From the NCBI RefSeq assembly GCF_040802235.1, contig NC_133158.1, positions 152,470,401 to 152,534,400 on the forward strand: 64,000 bases of DNA, read 5' to 3'. The translations under genes were made by a program, and so were the position numbers. The notes under the pieces are model-generated. The model was not told the origin of the DNA, searched no databases, and saw only the letters and a program-made list of their open reading frames with translations. Numbering within the stretch: position 1 is the first letter of the stretch; each line of letters opens with the position of its first letter. The DNA is from Manis javanica. Taxonomy: Eukaryota; Chordata; Mammalia; Pholidota; Manidae. Positions 21,746 to 33,730 of this stretch are shown in pieces.

Positions 21746-22409
21746 CCTGCCTCCGCCTGAGTGCGCGGCACAGCCAGACGAGGGGGCGGCCGTGCGAGTG
21801 GCTGCCCGGCCGACGCGGGTGGTGGGCTCGCGGGACCCGCTCGGGGGCCGGGAGTTGGCGCGCTGCGAGGGAGGGGCCGCCCGTGAAGGAAGGGAGCGGA
21901 GCGGGTGCACCCGGGGCGGATGTTCCAGCGGCCGGTGAAGTTCGCTGGGGTGGGTGGAAGGGGCGCGCCCGAGCCGCTGCTCCTCCGTCCGGGCCCGGGT
22001 GGTGAGGGCGGCTGCTCTCCGCCCCGCGGCGCGCGTCCGCCCTGCCCCGGGCCGCCCCGCCGACCTGCCCCCGCCGCTCTAGCCCGGGCCGCAGGCGGTG
22101 GGGACGGGCCGGGCCGGGCCGCGCAGACGGGGAGGCCGGTGGGCGTTTTGCCGTGTGTGGATTTTCTCGGCGGGGGCCTCGAGGGCGAGGGCCTGGCGGG
22201 CTGAGGTTCAAGTGTGACCCGCGGCGGGGCGGCGGGCGAGAGGCCGCCGAGAGGCAGCGCCTTTAAAATTAAAACTTTTCTCAAGAGGTACTTCTCGTGT
22301 CTTTTATTTGGGAATGAAGTTTCTTTACTTTGGTCTGGGAACTGACAGTGCAGTTTATTGTATTTAGAAATTCCTATCTTTCTGTAATTTCGGTTTGTAA
22401 TCTGTAGCT

Positions 22410-22915
22410 GAGTAAATTATAACCAGCCACAGGGATTCTGAGACAGGGACCGTGGGTGTAGTCAGAGTAGGGTGAGGGCCTCTGGAAAAAGACCCCTGCC
22501 AAACCTCCGTCTGAAACAAGTCAGCGAAGTCAGACTCAAGTACCAAGTTAGGAGTATAAGCCTTCAGTGAAGATTAGTTAAATAAAAAGCCAGGAGTAAC
22601 CCGGCCTGGAATGTTTGTGTAAACATCCCCCGGATCAGAAAATGCCTCCATGTAGCCCATGACTTCATTGTGTCAGTTAAATGAGGATGTTGTAACATTT
22701 AGTTCAGCCGGATATAAGGCCCAGTTTATCTTTAACTTTGCCCAGATGCTGCTTTTCCTCCTCCATCCCCTAATCAAGTGATATATAACCTGGGCAATTA
22801 ATATGGCAAGTAAGCCCAGCTGCAGAGGACATAGTAAAAGCAGGAAACATCCCATTTTAAAGATAAGATTGCATTTTAACACCCAGGAAGTTAAACAGGT
22901 AAGATTGTTAAATTT
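22410..22915 (+). repeat. LTR-like interspersed repeat, copy 1
   Basis: This block shares long stretches with the reverse complement of 31,775-32,300, such as CCAGATGCTGCTTTTCCTCC, CCCTAATCAAGT and TAAAGATAAGATTGCAT. A TATA-like TGATATATAACC motif and the absence of any open frame suggest an old LTR, but the family was not identified. It is treated as a fossil. An L1 3' end begins directly beyond it. Confidence 0.6.
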
Positions 22916-23085
22916 TTTATTAAGGTATTATTGATATACACTCCTATGAAGGTTTCACATGAAAAAACAATGTGATTACTACATTCACGCATGAGGCCCG
23001 CGCCCCCCACATCGTACCCCACTGCAGTTACTGTCCATCAGTGTAGTAAGATGTCACAGATTGACTATTTGCCAAGAAGTAATTA
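22905..23085 (-). mobile_element. L1 3' UTR, second (older) subfamily type
   Basis: After an AT-rich start the sequence reads TATTATTGATATACACTCCT, then GAAGGTTTCACATGAAAAAA, then a TCCATCAGTGTAGTAAGATG segment shared with the other L1 3' UTRs here. The first part differs from the CTACAATTACATG type seen at 20.7, 30.1, 33.7 and 41.0 kb. It therefore belongs to a related but different L1 subfamily on the minus strand. Only the 3' tip is present. Confidence 0.75.
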
Positions 23086-23214
23086 AGTTGCTCTTGGCTT
23101 TTTGAGGTTTAATTGATTAATTTTGGGTATTTTTAGTGGACTTTCTAGCCTTTTTCTCTTTCCACCGCACTCGAAGCTAATTTCCTGCCTAACAAATAGG
23201 TTTCCTTTTTGTCT

Positions 23215-23410
23215 TTTAGAGGGTTTCATTTCCTGCCCAGAAGCCATTTAATTTGATGTAGCCACACTTGTTTAATTTTGCTTTTGTTTCCCTTGCCTGG
23301 GGACACTTGGAGAAAAATTTGCTGAAACTAACATCCAAGGCTTACTACCTGTTCTTCAGAGTTTTATGGTTTTAAGTCTTACATTTGTAAAAGCAAAAAA
23401 CTGTTTCATC
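23215..23410 (-). mobile_element. Old L1 ORF2 fragment
   Basis: Plus-strand text TTTTGCTTTTGTTTCCCTTG followed by AGAGTTTTATGGTTTTAAGTC is the antisense of a conserved stretch of L1 ORF2. It is diverged, with no open frame. Confidence 0.7.
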
Positions 23411-23569
23411 CACCCCCCCCTAACACGTGCTTTTTGATTTTCAGTCTCTGTCCTCCAGAAACTTGTTACAGCGATCACTCATAAGACATACCCATTTCCT
23501 TTTTTCAATGATTTAGGATTGCTATGTCTTAACATTGATAAGAAGTAAATACAACTTTTTCTTTCCTCA

Positions 23570-23965
23570 GGTAGTTGTGTTTATATACTAAAGGTATATA
23601 TCCATGTTAATATGTGTGGCTCTAGTTCATTCATTTTAACTGGTTATACTATTTTGTTTTATAAACATAACACAACATTTTAATTTATTTTTCCAATATT
23701 TCACTATACAAATAGTGCTGAAATTTACATTTTTGTATATGACGTCTTGTGCACATGGATGAGAACTTTTCTGGATTCTATATCTGGAAGTGGAATTGCT
23801 GTGATGAAAGTGGCATACAGCTTTGATTTTACTATGTATTGCTTAATATTTTTATACAGTGTTTATACCAGTTGGCACCACCAGTGCATAAGGGATTTCC
23901 TGCTCTACATTTTTGCCAATCTTTGGGATTTCCTTGTTTTTTGCCTTCCCACTTCCTCTGTATAG
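23570..23965 (-). mobile_element. Probable ancient L1 fragment
   Basis: CTATATCTGGAAGTGGAATTGCTGTGATG and the following GTTGGCACCACCAGTGCATA resemble the antisense L1 pattern in which GGAGTGGAATTGCTGGGTCA precedes CACCAGCAGTGTA. The divergence is high. It is probably an old L1M copy, and the limits are uncertain. Confidence 0.45.
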
Positions 23966-23999
23966 AACTTGCTATGAAGTCCAGTAGATTTTACCTCTA

Positions 24000-26900
24000 C
24001 ATTTTTTTTATTTCTAGCTCTTCTTTGCCCAGCCATGAAGTAAGAAAAATTTTTGATTCATTTTATCTCATTCATAATCATCTCCATATTTTTGACTCTA
24101 CTGCTACAATCTTAGATGGGACCCTTAATTCTTGCCTAAACTATTGTAGCACTATCTGTATAGTGAGATATTGGAAAAATAAAAGGTTGTGGTATGTTTA
24201 TAAAACAATAGTATAAACCAGTTAATTAAAACCAACCTCAGCAATTAGACTATTTTGGGAGATCAATTTGAATTAGGAAAGATGCTTAATTATATAATTA
24301 TATCTAGTGCTCTTTAAAACACGATAGAATACATTAAACTAAATTGAATAGTAGGTTTCTATAAAGAGATCTTTAGGGCTCACTGTGATCAATAATGAAC
24401 TTTACTTGTGATTAGTGTAACAGTTACTCAGTTTGTTTTTAGACTTTTAAGTAGTGCCTTTAAGGCAGAGTTTTCCAAACTGCACTCTGAGGAATCCAAT
24501 GAGTTGGTTCTGTTGAGATGCTTTGGCTACTGCTGGATGCCTTCCCTGCCCCAAGGCAGAGTCCTTTATTTATATTTTACTATACTGGGCTCCTTCCTAA
24601 ACAAGATTTTATTTAGGAAACACTCTTCTGATGAAATTGTTTAAAATAGTCGCTGAGTGTAAATACTTCAACTTTATCCATATATTTAAGATTTTCCAAG
24701 ATCTTATAAAAAGATAATAATCCCTCTTACTTCTCTATGACCACAAACTGCAGATCAGTAGTTTATAATGAATATGAGACTTGAAAAAGTAAAGCAAATG
24801 ATATGTAAATGGGCTCTGGGTATAGCAGGTAAGCTGTCTGTTCTCTGAATATTCTGTATCTGAATTTGAATTTTTGAGGAGTTAGAATATCAAATTACTG
24901 GAATTGATAGACAAATTGTTAGGTAGGCTGAATAATTTTCTATATCATGGCTTGTAAATTCTAATGTGTGTAAAATTCTGATTCAGTACATGTAGGCTGG
25001 TGCTTGAAATTGTGATTTTCTTAAAAAAAAAAGCAGTTTCAGTGTTGCTGGACTGTGGGCCGCGTTTTGAGTAGCAAGGAGCTAGCTGACTTTCCAAAGC
25101 CTATCACCACCTTTTAGGACTGCAGTCTTGGTCCTAGATAGCAGGTTTTCATTATTACTGTAGACATTTGCGTAAACTGCCTGTTTCTCTACAGTCTGAT
25201 TTATATTTTGCCATTTTAATAGAAATTTTTGGCTGTAGCTCCAGGAGTAAGGGGTGGGGGATTCCCCTCCAGAAACAAATTCCAGTTAAACCAAAGTAAG
25301 TCAAGGGAAGGGGCAGGTTGGGAGAAACCACTGTTATTGCTCACAGCTCCAGGTGTCCTCTCGGCCACTGCACGCATGTGCTTAATTTTGTTTGGCTGAG
25401 GCTGTTTTAGTTGGTATTGGTAGAACTACTGCTTTTTTTTAAAAAAGCAATTGTTGTTATCATGAATTAACAGCAATGATATGCCACAGTGGGTTAAGCT
25501 GTTAATTTTACTGTAGCACATGTGAATTGAAAACCTAATCTGTGTAAACAACCAATGAAACATACAGTTATTTAGCTAAATAGCTTATACTCAAAAAGAA
25601 ATGAATCAATTTTGAGGGTCATTAATTTTATTTAAAATATACAATAACTTTTCATAGTCTTGGGCTTTTATAGAAAATTATAACTAAATCATAGATTTAA
25701 ATAATAATTTTTAAAGAAAACTCAGAATTATTTACTTTTGATAAATGGAAATTAGTAATTAACTTTGTAGAACAGAACAGCAGAGCAATTTTGAGGGAAA
25801 ATTACAATTTTTATCTAAACACATTAGAATAATTTTCATACTGATAGTTACTATGTCAGCCCTACATTATTTCACTTAATAATTGTCAGTAGTAGAAATA
25901 GCTGCAGGAATTACATTATTACAAAAGTGACTTTTAAAAATATATTCTTATTCTTTATCAAGTAGGTACTGACATTGCTATAAAAGTTTTCATGTGCAGT
26001 TTATGTCAGATGTTGCAATTCTGAATAGAAATAAACATTCTTTGTTTTTTCTGGTATCATCCACTGATTTTTTTCTCAAAGATACTTTAATAGTGCTGAT
26101 AGAAGCAGAACAGTTGGAATTTACATTAAAAATAAATGTGATGAATAAAAAGCACTACACTACAACATTATAGCCTTGATTTTTCTTTACCGACGTTACA
26201 AAATCTAAAGGACAAAAATACTGACAAAGTGAAGAAAAAAATGAAAGAAAGAAAAAGAAAATGACACTGAGGTCTTGGTTTAATGCAAATGTATTCCAGG
26301 TTGATGGTTGATTTCATTAGTAACTCATTGTAATGCAGTATCTGTTCTTCAGCAAAATGAATACTGTATTCTCACAGGCTCTGTGTGTATCTATTATGTT
26401 GCATTAAATGAATACTTACGTATTTGTAGCTTTCTTTGGTTTATTCTTTATAGTTTGTCTTTTAAGAAAAAAAATTGAATTACATTTTTTCTCTTGTTAA
26501 ATTGGTAAAAGCTTTTCAATTTATATTATAGATATGTTCCCTACTTTTATTCTCTGAAGTAAACAATTTTAAGTGGTTAATGTAAAATCATTCTAATTAT
26601 CCTATAACTTTCTAAGTTAATAGAATATAATATTGATTGGTTTCTTCAGCTATGCTTTCCCCAATATGTTTTTAAATGTAGGAGTGTTTTTTTAATTGCA
26701 AGAAAAATGTTAAACAAGTGTACATATTATGCCAAATGTAAATACCGCTGCCTTTTGCAATACTAAAGATTGTATGTTCAGATCACTAAGGTTTGAATTT
26801 TCATAAAACAGGAAATTCAGAAATAACAAATTTCAGTGGCTACACACTGGAAGAGTTCATTTAATAATAGAAGAGGTTGCCTGACTCTGGGTTATGTATG

Positions 26901-29900
26901 TATATGAGTTCAAGTATGGATCAAACTGTATTGGATACCACTGTCATTTAATCTCAAGTCATTTTGAGGTCTGACAATAAGTTACAAGATCTACTTGGTT
27001 TTTTGGCAGTGTTCTCAAAAGTCCTCACAACTAAAATTCTTCTGACAAGCTTGAAAGTAGAAGAGCCTAAGGTTTGATGTAATATGGGTTGATTGTATGC
27101 CATTTGGAAATGACCTTTGTGGTAAAAAATTGGCCTTCTGGCGTACTTGATGAAATCCTAATAAATATCTTAGTTATGTTGAACAACCATAAACTGGTAT
27201 CAGTATGTAGTTGATTAATGCATCATATTAAGTTAATTTGTACTTAGAGCATTTGCATTTCATTATTCACAGTGGGTAATGTAAGAACTAGGAATTCCAA
27301 TATCTAGTAAGGGAAATACTAAAATAATTAGAGAGTAATATAGAGCTAAATCAAATAGGATGAGAAGGTTATGTGGACCCAAATAGCCAGGCTTTTGAGA
27401 GAGGAACATCCTGAAAGTGATGAGATTCAAACTGATAATGAGGTAGGAAAGCAACGGGGTACAACATGACCATAATGTGGGCCGTAGGAGAATATAAATT
27501 TGGCATCTTTGGGAGACAGAGAGGAGGAAACCCAACTGTAATGGAAGATACAATTTGCTACTGCCTATTTATTAAATATCAGATTGTAGCATTGCTAAAT
27601 TTTAGTAGTATGAAGTCCAGATATATGGTATATTGAGATACTGCCATTGTGGACCTTATTTGTTCTTGTATGGTAAAATGGGAGATAGGAAATTCTCTTG
27701 ATACTAATTTTACTCTCTTCTCCCCCACCAGTAACATAAAAAAACCTGCCGAAGTGTGTAAGGATCCATACTCTAAAATGAATCTAAATTGGTGTAGACT
27801 GAATGGGAAGATAATCAGTCTAGAAACTCTTTTAAGTTAGATTTCTTTACCATTTCTTGGTTAGAAATACAAAATTTAGGAAGAATAAAAATCACAGATT
27901 GGGCTCCCAGGTTGCTGAATTAAGCAGGATAATAGAAGGCCCCCTGGAAAAGTAAGACAGGGACTGTTCTAAGTTTTAAAAAGAGGTCTCCTTGAAGTGT
28001 TTGGACCTGTTTTAGTGTTGTCTTCATCTGATTTGGAGCCACAATTGTCGCTTGCATGACCATTTTACTTATCCATCAGAAGAACCTGAATTTAGAAAAT
28101 GAAATAGGAATATGAAAATGGAGTATGAATTCAAGAACTATCCTGAGCAATCCTGAGTATTTGTTTAAAGTCCCAGATGAATACCTTCAGGTATAACTAT
28201 TTACTAAAAGCAACACCCTATATAAAAAATGTTCCAAATGCAATAAATGAATACATATAACCCCAGATTAAATTGTACAAGGTTTACTAGCAAGGTGGTT
28301 CGTTTTCTGGATAACTAACTTTCCTTATGTTATGACCCTAGCTGTGTTGAGGGGATGTTAAAAGAAACTTTCATTGGAAACCTATTACTGAGTTTATATA
28401 AAGATGCTGTTTAGAAAATTTCAGTACTGTCCAGTGTCCCGTTATTGAAAAGTAAAGAAGTTGTTTCTCTTCTGAGCACTAGGAAAAGGTGCTTGTTTGT
28501 AAATTACTTCGTATATGGAATGAAAATTTTGTAATTAGATCTTGTTTCCCGCTTCATGGATTGATTGCTAAGAAGCTAAGAGCTGAACCACCCACATTTT
28601 AGAGTTGTGCAAGGCTTTGGGTATTTCCTGTGTTCCAACTTTATACCTTGTGTTTTATCTTTCTCGCATCCTCTTATTTTCCCTTTGTTTATACTAATTT
28701 GTACTTTGAAAGCATTCTATTCTACTACTAATATTTCTGTAAGTCCCATTAAATAATTTTGAAGTACAATGGAATATAAATATTTGTGAAGCTTATTTAT
28801 TGCAAGGAGAAGGTGAGCAAATAAGGGGAGGAGCCTTTCTTCTTCCATGTGTTCCCTTCCCTGCATCCTCCCTCCTTCATCTTGCACGAATTTCTTAAGT
28901 CATGGAGTACTGAACTCTTCTGTACTTTCTCAGACTTGCAAGGGGGCAGGGAAATCCTTTCTGAAGCTTTTTGCTTGTGCAGAGTTACCAGGTATAGTTT
29001 GTTACACTGAGTGTGCCCTACACGAAAGTGCCTGAGTGAGAGAACAAGTAGGGCTAAAATACATCTTAGAGAAGGAAAAGGTGACTTATTCTCATTTGTT
29101 GGCTCAGAAGGGGTCTTTTTCTAACTGACAGGGTGATAGCATTTGGTTTTTGTGACTGCCCTTTTGATTGAGTTATAAACTAATACTAAAATTTGATGAC
29201 TAATGATAAAAGTTACCTTGAATGAAGCAAAATTTCAAATTTATTTTCTTCACCCATATATTTCTACTCGATACCCTCTAGATTTGACCCATTGTGTTGA
29301 ACTAAGATAGTCATGATCTTTGAAATAGTTGAAAGAATAATTTTCTAATTTAAAATCTTGTTTTGTTACATACATTACATAATCAAAGCTACCTGTTTAG
29401 TTAGAATTATATCGAATTTTCTATAAAGGAAATAAGGGTTGTGTTTGCATTCCAGGTGACAATAGGATGTTTGAAGTATTTAATTTGTTCAGCTGGAACT
29501 TAGTCATAGTTTTCTGAAAATTTATTAATGTATCATCGTAGTAAAGGTGGTCATTAGCAACTTTCATCAAGATTTTTCAAGACTGAACAAATACTCTCTT
29601 CAAATGACACACAGTTAAGAGTTTGTAATGAAACCTGCTCTGAGATTCTGTATTCCTGCTACAGTCATATCTACTTGGGTGTTCTTTCTGTTGTTACTGA
29701 TTTTACTGTCATTTTGTTTTCTGTATCACTACATTAGAATTTTATTTTGCAAACAGTAAATACAAACCTGATTAAGTATTTGATGTTTTAATGCTCACAG
29801 GTAAATATTTTAAGTTTTGTTTTTCTGAAGTATGAATTAAAAATGATCCCCGGAATAGCTTCTAGTTGTGTGACTTTTTGAGTCTGGTAATTGAGATTTT

Positions 29901-30127
29901 ATTCTTAAAGATTGCCACATAAAATCAAAGTATCTTATTTTTCAGGAGTGTGTCTTAAAAAAAAATAGGCATATTATGCTTTGATTTTTGGTCTCTGATT
30001 ACAATTTAGAAACTTCTTTCATCAAGAAGTTGAAATTAAAAGAGTTTTTTTATATTTAGGAGGTTTTGAACAGTTGATCTTTGTTTTTAAACGTTGCTTT
30101 GTCTTTACAATTTCCTTGCTAGAAGTA
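24000..30127. other. 6-kb AT-rich stretch with no recognised feature
   Basis: No exon, long open frame, recent transposon or tandem array was recognised. Homopolymer runs and AT-rich words dominate. It may be intron of the unidentified gene at the CpG island, or intergenic. The scarcity of recognisable L1 here contrasts with the flanks and might reflect old constraint, but composition alone cannot show that. Confidence 0.4.
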
Positions 30128-31615
30128 ATTATTATTATTTTTTATTTTGTTATCATTAATCTACAATTACATGAAGAACATTATGTTTACTAGGCTCCCC
30201 CCTTCACCAAGTGCCCCCCACATACCCCATTAGTCACTGTCCATCAGCATAGTAAGATGCTGTAGAATCACTGCTTGTCTTCTCTATGTTGTACAGCCCT
30301 CCCCATGACCCCCTACATTATACATGCTAATTGTAATGCCCCCTTTCTTTTTCCCCACTCTTATCCCTCCCTTCCCAGCCATCCTCCCCAGTTTCTTTCC
30401 CTTTGGTAACTGTTAGTCCATTCTTTGGTTCTGTGAGTCTGCTGCTGTATGGTTCCTTCAGTTTTTCTTTGTTGTTATACTCCACAGATGAGTGAAATCA
30501 TTTGGTACTTATCTTTCTCCGCCTGGCTTATTTCACTGAGCGTAATACCCTCTAGCTCCATCCATGTTGTTGCAAATGGTAGGATTTGTTTTCTTTTGGC
30601 TGAATAATATTCCATTGTGTGTATGTACCACATCTTTATCCATTCATCTACTGATGAACACTTAGGCTATTTCCATTTCTTGGCTGTTGTGACTAGTGCT
30701 GCGATAAACATAGGGGTGCATCTGTCTTTTTCAAACTGGGATGCTGTATTCCCAGTGTAAATTCATAGAAATGGAATTCCTGGGTCAAATGGTATGTCTA
30801 TTTTGAGCTTTTTGAGGACCCTCCATTCTGCTTTCCACAATGGTTGAACTAATTTACATTCCCCCCAGCAGTGTAGGAGGGTTCCCCTTTCTCCACATCC
30901 TCACCGGCATTTGTTCTTAGTCTTTTCGGTACTGGCCATCCTTATTGTTGTGAGGTGATGATCTCGTTTTAATTTGCATTTCTGTGATGATTAGTGATGT
31001 GGAGCATCTTTTCATGTGCCTGATGGCCATCTGAATTTCTTCTTTGGAGAACTGTCTCTTCATATCCTCGGGTTATTTGCTTTTTGTGTGTTGAGGCATG
31101 TGAGTTCTTTATATATTTTGGATGTCAACTCCTTGTCAGATATGTCATTTACAAATACATTCTCCCATACTGTAGGATGGCTTTTCTGTTGATGGTGTCC
31201 TTTGCCATACAGAAACTTTTTAGTTTGATGTAGTTCCATGAGTTCATCTCTGCTTTTGTTTCCCTTGCTTGAGGAGATGTATTCAGGAAGAAGTTGCTCA
31301 TGCTTATATTCAGGAGATTTTTGCTTATGTTGTCTTCTAAGAGTTTTATGGTTTTATGTCTTACATGCAGGTCTTTGATCCATTTCGAGTTTACTTTTGT
31401 GTATGGGGTTAAACAATAATCCAGTTTCATTCTCTTGCATGTAGCTGTCCAGATTTGCCAACACCAGCTGTTTAAGAGGCTGTCATTTTCCTATTGTATT
31501 TCCATAGCTCCTTTATCGTATATTAATTGACTGTATATGGTTGGGTTTATATCAGGGCTCTCTAGTCGTTCAGTTGGTCTATGGGTCTGTTCTTGTGCCT
31601 GTACCAAATTGAGAC
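30128..31615 (-). mobile_element. 5'-truncated L1, about 1.5 kb
   Basis: The 3' UTR (GTTATCATTAATCTACAATT) starts at about 30,150 after an AT-rich tail. The antisense of ORF2 follows through the C-terminal domain to the region before the reverse transcriptase (TTGGTCTATGGGTCTGTTCT near 31,580). A minus-strand frame at 31,149-31,430 gives an ORF2 piece with [19 protein letters not shown]. It is 5'-truncated and not intact. Confidence 0.9.
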
Positions 31616-31774
31616 ACTAAGTTTCTTGTCAGTTTTCCAGACTATTTTGCAGAGTTAACATAAATTCAATGCTTTGATTATTTCCCAGAACAGTAGTTTC
31701 TTGGTTTGGGAGCATATCAGTCAGTCTGCCTGTCCTGCTTTCAGCATGGGCTCAGTTATTGTCTGTTTGTTAAA

Positions 31775-32300
31775 TATTAAGTTAAGAATCTCACCTCTTC
31801 TTGAGTGTTAAGATGCAATCTTATCTTTAAGGTGGAATCCTTCCTGCCCTTCACTATGTTGTTTACGGCTGGGCCTGCCTGCTGTAAATTGCCCAGTTTA
31901 TATATGACTTGATTAGGGGCTGGAGGAGGAAAAGCAGCATCTGGACAAAGTTAAAGAACATAAGGTGGGCCTTCTAGCAGGCTAAAGTAAATTTTACAAT
32001 AGCCTCATTTAATTGACACAATGAAGGCATGGGCTATGCTGAGCTACTTTGTTATCTGGGGGATGTTCAGAAATTCCAGGCTAGGTTACTCCTGGCTTTT
32101 TGGTTTTAACTAATCTTCACTGAAGAATGCTTATATTCCCAGTTGATATTTTACCTTAGAGAATTAATGTGACTCTGTCTTTGCTGAATAGTTCAATATG
32201 GAGTTTTGGTAGGGGTCTTTTTCCAGAGGCCCTCACCCTACTCTGACTACACAGTCCTTGTCTCATTATGGGAGCTAATTATTTTTGCTACATTAAACGT
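31775..32300 (-). repeat. LTR-like interspersed repeat, copy 2 (inverted)
   Basis: This is the same family as 22,410-22,915 in the opposite orientation; for example GGAGGAAAAGCAGCATCTGG here is the complement of the shared core there. The copies differ by many substitutions and small indels, so they are old. The family was not identified; it is treated as an LTR-like fossil. The two copies form an inverted repeat with about 8.9 kb between them. Confidence 0.6.
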
Positions 32301-32539
32301 TAATATAAACTGAGTTGTGACTGGGCATAACATCCTCATTTCCAAATTGTAGATTTTATCATGTGCATGAAGACCCAGAAACAGCAGAGCATTACACACA
32401 GTGAGTATTTTTTTACATTAAATGATTAGGAATTACAAGAAAGAATTGACACTTTACTTGCTGGCTTAACCTCTCCATGGGCCCAATGGCCAAATCTAGA
32501 GTAGGCAGGTAGCCTACCCTAATAAATGAACCCACCCAC

Positions 32540-33725
32540 CCCAAGCCCATCCCAACCTTTTTTACACAAATTTACATTCCCAGAAGCAGCGACCCCAGGT
32601 TTCTTTTCCACAACATCCTTGCCATAACCTGTCTCTTGTTGTGTTTTGTTGTTTTGTTGACACTGGCTATTCTGACTGGTGTGAGGTGATAATCTCATTT
32701 GGTTTTGATTTGGATTTTCATGATGACTAGTGATGGGAGCATCCTTTCATGTGCTTGTTGGACATCTGTGTGCCTCCTTTTGAAAAATGTTTGTTAAGGC
32801 CCTTTGCCCAGTTTCTTATCACATTGTTTTTGATTTGTTTTTTGGTGTTGAGTTGTATGAGTTCTGTAGTTTTGGTATTAGTCCCTTATCAGATATATCA
32901 TTTGTAAACACATTCTCACATTCACTAGGTTGTCTTCTCACATTGCTGATCGCCTCCTTTGCTGTGAGGAAGTGTTTTAGTTTGGTGTAGTCTCACTGGT
33001 TTATTTTTGCTTTCTGTTTTCTTTGCTGGGGAGACATCTAGAAAAAAAATTCTACTGCCAGTGTTCAAGAGTTTACTGCCCATGCTTTCTTCTAGGAATT
33101 TTATGGTTTCTGGTCTTATTTTAGGTCTTTAAACCAGTTGGAGTTTACTTTGTGTATGGTGTAAGATGGCAGTGCAGTTTCATTCATTCCATTGTATAAG
33201 GCTGTCTTGTTCTCCCAGCAACATTCGTGGAGACTGTTTTTTCACCACTGTGTATTTTTGGTTCCTTTGTCATATATTAACTGACCATGTAAGTGTAGGT
33301 TTATTTCTGAGCCATCTATTCTATTCCATTGATCTGTGTCTGTTTTTGTACCAGTACCTACTCTTTGATTACTGTAGCTATACTGTACCGTTTGAAGTCA
33401 TGGAGCATGGTCCCTCTAGCTTTATTATTCTTTCTAAAGGTTTCCTTGGCTATTTGGTGTCTTTTGCGGTTCTGTACACATTTTACGTTTATTTCTCTAG
33501 TGTTGTAAAAAAATACCATTGGTATTTGATAGGGATTGCATTGCAACTGTAGATTGCTTGAGGGTATTACGGTCATTTTAACAATATGGACTAATCCCGC
33601 CCATGAGCATGGAATAGCATTTTTACATATTTGTGTCATCTTCAGTTTCTGTCATCAGTGTGTCATATTTTCAAAATGCAGGTCTTTCTCCTCCTTGGTT
33701 AGATTTATGTCTAAGAAATTCACTC
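32540..33725 (-). mobile_element. Older L1 fragment (ORF2 C-terminal half)
   Basis: Antisense ORF2 text appears at higher divergence than in the neighbouring L1s: TCTGACTGGTGTGAGGTGAT, CCCTTTGCCCAGTTTCTTAT, TATTCTATTCCATTGATCTG. The lineage 3' UTR is lacking. A younger L1 begins where it ends near 33,730, consistent with nested insertion. Confidence 0.8.
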
Positions 33726-33730
33726 GTTTT

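Larger units (their letters stand above)
21250..22270. promoter_or_regulatory. CpG island / GC-rich promoter-like block
   Basis: About 1 kb of very GC-rich DNA dense in CpG (for example GGCGCGCATGCGGGGGCGGC), in sharp contrast to the AT-rich DNA that follows 22,270. GC-box-like GGGGCGG motifs occur repeatedly, while no convincing TATA box does. Because CpGs survive only where the germline is unmethylated, this is likely a live promoter or a recent arrival. Its strand is uncertain: the plus strand has a strong splice donor at 21,657, while the nearest known gene (PLEKHG4B) lies on the minus strand. Open frames exist on both strands because of base composition. Confidence 0.7.

Noticed and set aside
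21211-22284. 357-codon minus-strand open frame across the CpG island
   Set aside because: Pro/Arg/Ala/Gly-rich translation, several other long frames overlap on both strands, and it runs into L1 sequence at its low end. Stop-codon scarcity in GC-rich DNA explains it.
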